A program made the translations under genes and the position numbers. Below, one piece after another: positions 31,187 through 35,263 of a stretch of 35,263 bases of DNA (within the stretch, counting starts at the first letter, position 1; each line of letters opens with the position of its first letter). This stretch comes from Lachnospiraceae bacterium UBA6403 (lineage in GTDB: Bacteria > Bacillota > Clostridia > Lachnospirales > Lachnospiraceae). The notes below the pieces were generated by a model. The model did no database searches, was not told where the DNA came from, and saw only the letters and a program-made list of their open reading frames with translations. The stretch is taken from the NCBI GenBank assembly GCA_002437435.1, contig DJPV01000033.1:1-35263 (forward strand), given 5' to 3'.

Positions 31187-32542
31187 ATGGTAGCACAGAT
31201 TCTGGCACTTGCCATTTTTGTAGTAATGTTCGGATTGATCATATCCGAAAAATTTGAGCGTCATGTCATCACATTGGTATGTGGACTGGCAACGCTCGTT
31301 CTGGTATTTGGAGTAGCAATGCATAGTATGGATGCGGTACTCGAAACATTAAATATCAGAAACATCTTTACGCTCTCGTTCTGGTATGAGGCAGGAACGT
31401 CATCCGAGAGTACGAGTGGTATCAATTGGGCAACGATCATCTTCCTTGCAGGAATGATGATTATGGTAGAAGGTATGGCAAAGGCGGGATTCTTCCGTTG
31501 GTTGTGTATGACGATCGCAAAGGCAGTTCGGTACAGAGTCATCCCAATCTTTATTACATTTATGATCATGTCATTTGTTCTTGCCATGTTCATTGACAGT
31601 ATCACGGTTATCCTGTTCTTGGCAGCAGTTACGGTGGAACTGGCGCAGCTTCTGGGCTTCAATCCGATCCCACTGATCCTGTCGGAGATCTTCTGTGCGA
31701 ATCTGGGTGGATCTGCAACGATGTGTGGGGATCCTCCAAATATCATTGTAGGAACCTCTCTTGGATATTCATTTTCTGATTTCGTGACAAATACCGGACT
31801 GATGGCACTTGTGTCACTGATCGTTGTTGTATTCTATTTTTATTTCTGTTTCAGAAAAGAACTTTCTGTTTCCGTAGCGGATCAGGTTGCAGAAGAAGAT
31901 CGTCCGTCTCCGGCATCGGCGATCACTGATAAGCGGGCATTTGCCATTAGCTGTGTGATCTTCTTATGTGCAGTTGTCTTACTTATCACACATGCACAGA
32001 CCGGACTGACGGTTGCATTTATCGGTCTGTTTATAGCCATACTGGTTCTTCTGACATCAGGAAAGAACATCGGACATATTTTAAAAAATGTTGATTATAA
32101 GACAATCCTTTTCTTTATCGGTCTGTTTGTTGTAGTCGGCGGTCTGGAGCAGACCGGTATTCTGGAACTGGCAGCCGGATTTATCGAAAAGGTAAGTGGT
32201 GGAAACGCCATGATTATGATAGCTATTATTATCTGGGTATCTGCAATCGCGAGTGCTTTCGTAGACAATATTCCGTTTGCGGCAACTATGATTCCAGTAA
32301 TTAAGACGCTTGCTGCATCGACAGGTGTGGATCTCTCGGTTCTGGCATGGACACTGGCAATGGGTACGGATATCGGTGGAAGTGCTACTCCGATCGGTGC
32401 ATCGGCAAATGTTGTCGGTATGTCGATTGCAGCAAAAGAAGGACATCCGATCTCATGGGGTAAATATTGTAAGGTATCAGCCCCGGCATCCATTATCGTT
32501 ATTCTGATCTCAATGGTCTGCATTTATCTGCGGTATTTCTAA
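31187..32542 (+). CDS. ArsB/NhaD/SLC13-type ion transporter
   Basis: This is a secondary transporter of about 451 residues with about 11-12 membrane helices and the two-half organisation of the ion-transporter superfamily. Diagnostic stretches are FVLAMFIDSITVILFLAAVT, NLGGSATMCGDPPNIIVG, FVDNIPFAATMIPVI, and the second-half mirror TDIGGSATPIGASANVVG. The substrate could be Na+/H+, dicarboxylate or arsenite; the sequence alone does not decide. GGAGG lies eight bases before ATG 31187; the in-frame ATG 31172 overlaps that site and is rejected. Downstream is element F, which ends in a T8 run and would terminate this gene. Confidence 0.87.
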   Translation: MVAQILALAIFVVMFGLIISEKFERHVITLVCGLATLVLVFGVAMHSMDAVLETLNIRNIFTLSFWYEAGTSSESTSGINWATIIFLAGMMIMVEGMAKAGFFRWLCMTIAKAVRYRVIPIFITFMIMSFVLAMFIDSITVILFLAAVTVELAQLLGFNPIPLILSEIFCANLGGSATMCGDPPNIIVGTSLGYSFSDFVTNTGLMALVSLIVVVFYFYFCFRKELSVSVADQVAEEDRPSPASAITDKRAFAISCVIFLCAVVLLITHAQTGLTVAFIGLFIAILVLLTSGKNIGHILKNVDYKTILFFIGLFVVVGGLEQTGILELAAGFIEKVSGGNAMIMIAIIIWVSAIASAFVDNIPFAATMIPVIKTLAASTGVDLSVLAWTLAMGTDIGGSATPIGASANVVGMSIAAKEGHPISWGKYCKVSAPASIIVILISMVCIYLRYF

Positions 32543-32561
32543 ATTATAATAAAGGTGGAAT

Positions 32562-32762
32562 ATAACTGCAACCAGCTAATTATATATTGACATTACCAAA
32601 GATTTCGTAATGAGATGCATAGTGCCAGTAAATACGAGTGCCTGTTTGAGTCCGAAGGACGAGTTGGCACAGGAGTATTTACGAATCAGGCATATGCAGC
32701 GAATAGAAATCGACGTAAGTCAATATATAATTAGCTGGTTGCAGTTATAATTCCCCTTTTTT
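32562..32762 (-). repeat. Nested-hairpin element, copy F, with perfect 31-bp arms; core 32603-32709
   Basis: Arms 32561-32591 and 32718-32748 (approximate ends) are exact inverted copies over 31 bp, starting TATAACTGCAACC and ending in its complement. On the plus strand the distal arm runs into TTCCCC and T8, so it can terminate the transporter gene. The core lies on the minus strand: TTTCTATTCG, P1 TGCATATGCC with GGCACTATGCA, P2 GTAAATAC with GTATTTAC, P3 GTGC with GCAC, loops CAACTC and TCAAACA, P4 GTCC with GGAC, then CTCATTACGAAA. Confidence 0.82.
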
Positions 32763-32788
32763 TTGTAAAAATGAACTACAAAAAACTG

Positions 32789-32840
32789 TTGACAGATAAA
32801 TAAAATATGATACTATAGGTAAAGTAGTTTTCAAAACTAC
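32789..32840 (+). promoter_or_regulatory. Promoter and palindromic operator of the acyl-CoA ligase operon
   Basis: TTGACA at 32789-32794 is followed after 16 bp by TACTAT at 32811-32816. GTAGTTTT at 32824-32831 and AAAACTAC at 32833-32840 form a perfect palindrome around one base, right at the predicted transcription start, a typical repressor position. Confidence 0.65.
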
Positions 32841-32962
32841 GTTTGAAGTTAACGAAAAACGCAGAATAAAGTCCGAAAAAACCGAGAACAAAGTTGCGAA
32901 AACGTGGAAAATGGAAACACATTTTATTCTATAGATCATTATTTTACGGAGGAACAGACAGT

Positions 32963-34636
32963 ATGATAACAGAATTAAAGCCGGAAGAAGGAATTGCCGG
33001 AAAGTTTGTCAAGACAGCATTTGATGAGAATGGTGTATTAAGCAAGATCGAATTTACAAATGATGAGACCTTCAACTTTGCATTTGATGTAGTGGATGCA
33101 TTAGCAGAAAAGACACCGGATAAGACGGCGTTGATCTATGTTTCCAGAGATAAGGAAGAAAAGAAGTTCACATTTAAAGAGATCAAAGAGTATTCCAATA
33201 TGGCAGCCAACTATTATAAGAGCCTTGGTATCAGGAAGGGCGACAGAGTGCTGTTAGTATTAAAGCGTCATTACCAGTTCTGGTTTACGATCCTTGCACT
33301 TCACAAGATCGGAGCAGTAGCGATCCCTGCAACAAATATCTTAAAGGTAGAAGATTACAGATACAGAATCGAAGCTGCAAATGTAAAGGCTGTTGTATGT
33401 ACAGCAGATGACAAGATTCCGGATGCAATGGCAGCTATCGATCCGGACGATAAGGTGATCAAGGTAATCGTAAATGGAGAGAGAGAGCATTTCCATCCAT
33501 TTGATAAGGATATTCTTTCATTCAGCAAAGAGTTCGCACGTCCGACAGGAGATGATGCAGTTTATGCGCATGATACCATGATCATCATGTTTACATCAGG
33601 AACAACGAAGCATCCAAAGATGGTAGCACATAATCATCTGTATGCACTTGGACATTATATTACAGCAAGATACTGGCATAACGTAAAGACTGACGGTATT
33701 CATTTTACGGTATCCGATACCGGCTGGGGTAAGGCTCTCTGGGGCAAGCTCTATGGTCAGTGGTTATGCGAGACCTGTATCTTTGTTTATGATTTTGATG
33801 TATTCAGTGCAGACAATATCATGAAGTTAGTGGAACAGTATAAGATCACAACCTTCTGCGCACCACCTACTCTGTACAGAATTCTTGTTAAGATGGATCT
33901 GAGCAAATATGATCTTTCCGCACTGACTTACTGCACAACCGCAGGAGAAGCCCTGAATCCGGAAGTATTCTATAAATTTAAAGAGATGACAGGATTTACG
34001 ATCTTTGAAGGCTTTGGTCAGACAGAGACTACACTCGCGATCGGAAATCTGAAAAATACAACTCCGAGACCAGGTTCTATGGGTAAGGCAAGTCCGCTCT
34101 ATGATGTTCACATTATGAGACCGGATGGAACACTTGCTGATGTAGGAGAGACTGGTGAGATCGTTATTAAGATTGCAGACGGCGAACCATATGGTTTGTT
34201 CTCTACTTATAATAATGATGTGGAAATGACAAAAGAAGTAAAGCATGACGGTTATTATCACATGGGTGATACCGCATATATGGACAAGGATGGTTATTTC
34301 TGGTTCGTAGGCCGTGTGGATGATATCATTAAGGTTGCCGGCTATCGTGTTGGACCTTTTGAGATTGAAAATGAGATTATGAAGATCCCATATGTTCTGG
34401 AATGTGCAGTTACAGCTATACCGGATGGTACCAGAGGACAGGCGATCAAAGCAACCATCGTTCTGACAGAAGGAATCGTTGGTGATGATAATCTGAAGAA
34501 AGAACTGAAACGGTATTTCAAAGAGAATATGGCAAGCTACAAACGTCCGCGTGTGATCGAATTTGTTGATGAGATGCCAAAGACGATCAGTGGTAAGGTA
34601 AGACGTGTAGAGATCAAAGAGAAAGACTGGAAATAA
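32963..34636 (+). CDS. AMP-forming acyl-CoA synthetase (ANL superfamily)
   Basis: This 557-residue enzyme activates a carboxylic acid to acyl-AMP and then acyl-CoA. The A3 phosphate loop is IIMFTSGTTKHPKMV. Further motifs are FEGFGQTETTLAIGN (A5), GYYHMGDTAYMDKDGYFWFVGRVDD (A7/A8; broken: GYYHMGDTAYMDKDGY and FWFVGRVDDIIK), and the C-terminal catalytic Lys in KTISGKVRRVEIK (A10). The sequence layout is like medium-chain or aromatic acyl-CoA ligases; the substrate is not certain. The open frame starts at 32894, but GGAGG precedes ATG 32963 and homology starts there. It is followed by a hotdog thioesterase, suggesting a shared acyl-CoA metabolic role. Confidence 0.9.
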   Translation: MITELKPEEGIAGKFVKTAFDENGVLSKIEFTNDETFNFAFDVVDALAEKTPDKTALIYVSRDKEEKKFTFKEIKEYSNMAANYYKSLGIRKGDRVLLVLKRHYQFWFTILALHKIGAVAIPATNILKVEDYRYRIEAANVKAVVCTADDKIPDAMAAIDPDDKVIKVIVNGEREHFHPFDKDILSFSKEFARPTGDDAVYAHDTMIIMFTSGTTKHPKMVAHNHLYALGHYITARYWHNVKTDGIHFTVSDTGWGKALWGKLYGQWLCETCIFVYDFDVFSADNIMKLVEQYKITTFCAPPTLYRILVKMDLSKYDLSALTYCTTAGEALNPEVFYKFKEMTGFTIFEGFGQTETTLAIGNLKNTTPRPGSMGKASPLYDVHIMRPDGTLADVGETGEIVIKIADGEPYGLFSTYNNDVEMTKEVKHDGYYHMGDTAYMDKDGYFWFVGRVDDIIKVAGYRVGPFEIENEIMKIPYVLECAVTAIPDGTRGQAIKATIVLTEGIVGDDNLKKELKRYFKENMASYKRPRVIEFVDEMPKTISGKVRRVEIKEKDWK

Positions 34637-34724
34637 GTTCAGACGACCATCTGCCGGAACAGATAACAGGCAGGTGAAATGACATAGCCTGTGAGAATCA
34701 GGAAGAAATGGAGATGTTCATAAA

Positions 34725-35171
34725 ATGATAGATATGGAAATTAAGCCATATGAGCGTATGGTTTATTACTATGAAACTGACAGAATGGGAATTGTTCATC
34801 ATTCCAACTATATCAGATGGTTTGAGGAAGCGAGACTGGACTGGATGAAGCAGGTTGGATGGGATTATAAGACCATCGAAGACGACAATATCATTATTCC
34901 GGTATTGTCAGTATCTGCGGAATACAAGACTATGTCCAGATACGGAGATGACGTTGTGATCTATGTAAAACTTGCAGAGTACACAGGCGTTCGTATCGGA
35001 TTTTCCTATGAAGTGCATGATAAGAAGACAGGAGAACTTCGATGTGTCGGTACATCCTGCCATTGCCTTCTGGATGAGAAGAATAAGCCGGTGTTCATGC
35101 GGAAGCAGTATCCAGAGAAGGATGCGTTCTTCAAGGAGCTCATGAAACAGCAGGCAGAAGAGAATGCATAA
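34725..35171 (+). CDS. 4HBT/YbgC-type acyl-CoA thioesterase
   Basis: This is a hotdog-fold thioesterase of 148 residues. The active-site signature is YYYETDRMGIVHHSNYIRWF, with the catalytic Asp of TDRMGIVHH as in 4-hydroxybenzoyl-CoA thioesterases and YbgC. A second conserved strand is VSAEYKTMSRYGDDVVI. The start is uncertain: ATG 34725 has GGAG at a long spacing, and ATG 34734 is a second option. It lies 88 bp after the acyl-CoA ligase in the same direction. A ligase and a thioesterase together would set the acyl-CoA pool, perhaps for a fatty or aromatic acid; that is inference. Confidence 0.87.
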   Translation: MIDMEIKPYERMVYYYETDRMGIVHHSNYIRWFEEARLDWMKQVGWDYKTIEDDNIIIPVLSVSAEYKTMSRYGDDVVIYVKLAEYTGVRIGFSYEVHDKKTGELRCVGTSCHCLLDEKNKPVFMRKQYPEKDAFFKELMKQQAEENA

Positions 35172-35263
35172 ATTACACAATATAACAAGGGGATAGTCAA
35201 TATTCATTTTACAGCACACTTGCGTTCGTGTCTCACGTAACGGTACTAAATTCACCGCAGGGG
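35172..35263. other. Intergenic end of window
   Basis: No gene is seen. A small ACAC/GTGT hairpin lies around 35217-35232, followed by TCTCACGTAACGG, which faintly resembles the 3' closing element of the nested-hairpin family. The window ends before any arm can be checked. Confidence 0.3.

Overview
This is a window of about 35 kb from a low-to-moderate GC, endospore-forming anaerobic Firmicute. It most resembles the Lachnospiraceae (Clostridia). The indications are SpoIIID, a group-B-type [FeFe] hydrogenase with an N-terminal ferredoxin domain, a long-form PRPP synthetase, a DnaD/DnaC pair, YlmH, and a VTC/DUF4956/carbohydrate-binding cassette. I cannot fix the genus from sequence alone. No rRNA, tRNA, CRISPR array or intact transposase was seen.

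Layout. Positions 1-2746 hold the tail of an unidentified gene and a plus-strand XRE regulator / LytTR response regulator / GHKL kinase operon. YlmH follows on the minus strand (3025-3804). Then comes a 1.2 kb AT-rich gene-poor stretch with two candidate small RNAs, one carrying a C-tract/G-quadruplex inside a hairpin. Positions 4995-11269 are a patchwork: a small hypothetical gene, a LanC-like pseudogene, a divergent MerR/MATE efflux pair, an arginase-fold enzyme, an XRE regulator, a phage-type nuclease remnant, spoIIID, and a lipoprotein split by a frame change. Positions 11592-17649 form a minus-strand block: an OmpR-type response regulator and kinase, then VTC domain, DUF4956 and a carbohydrate-binding lipoprotein. 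A matching direct repeat lies near both promoters. Positions 18318-21076 encode a YhaO/YhaN-like nuclease-ATPase pair. Positions 21190-22811 are a HipB/HipA locus whose HipA frame is broken next to a TC dinucleotide tract. Positions 23139-28306 are minus-strand core genes: prs, dnaC-like, dnaD-like and murC, with DnaA boxes upstream of dnaD. Positions 28723-35171 are plus-strand: a YwaF-like membrane protein, the hydrogenase, an ArsB/NhaD/SLC13-type transporter, and an acyl-CoA ligase with a thioesterase.

The most striking signal is intergenic. Four gaps (cores at 11409-11514, 17797-17903, 22963-23068 and 32603-32709) contain the same 106-107 nt nested fold. The internal loops are nearly invariant, while several helices differ between copies yet remain paired, including compensatory changes. 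Each core sits in much longer inverted arms of unrelated sequence, such as a perfect 31-bp inverted repeat around the 32.6 kb copy. At least two copies end in U-tracts that make them oversized terminators. A different multi-hairpin element (15255-15547) and a palindrome carrying two mirror-image outward promoters (18118-18262) add to the picture. I cannot match the fold to a named family from memory; it could be an RNA motif, a ssDNA-folding mobile element, or both.
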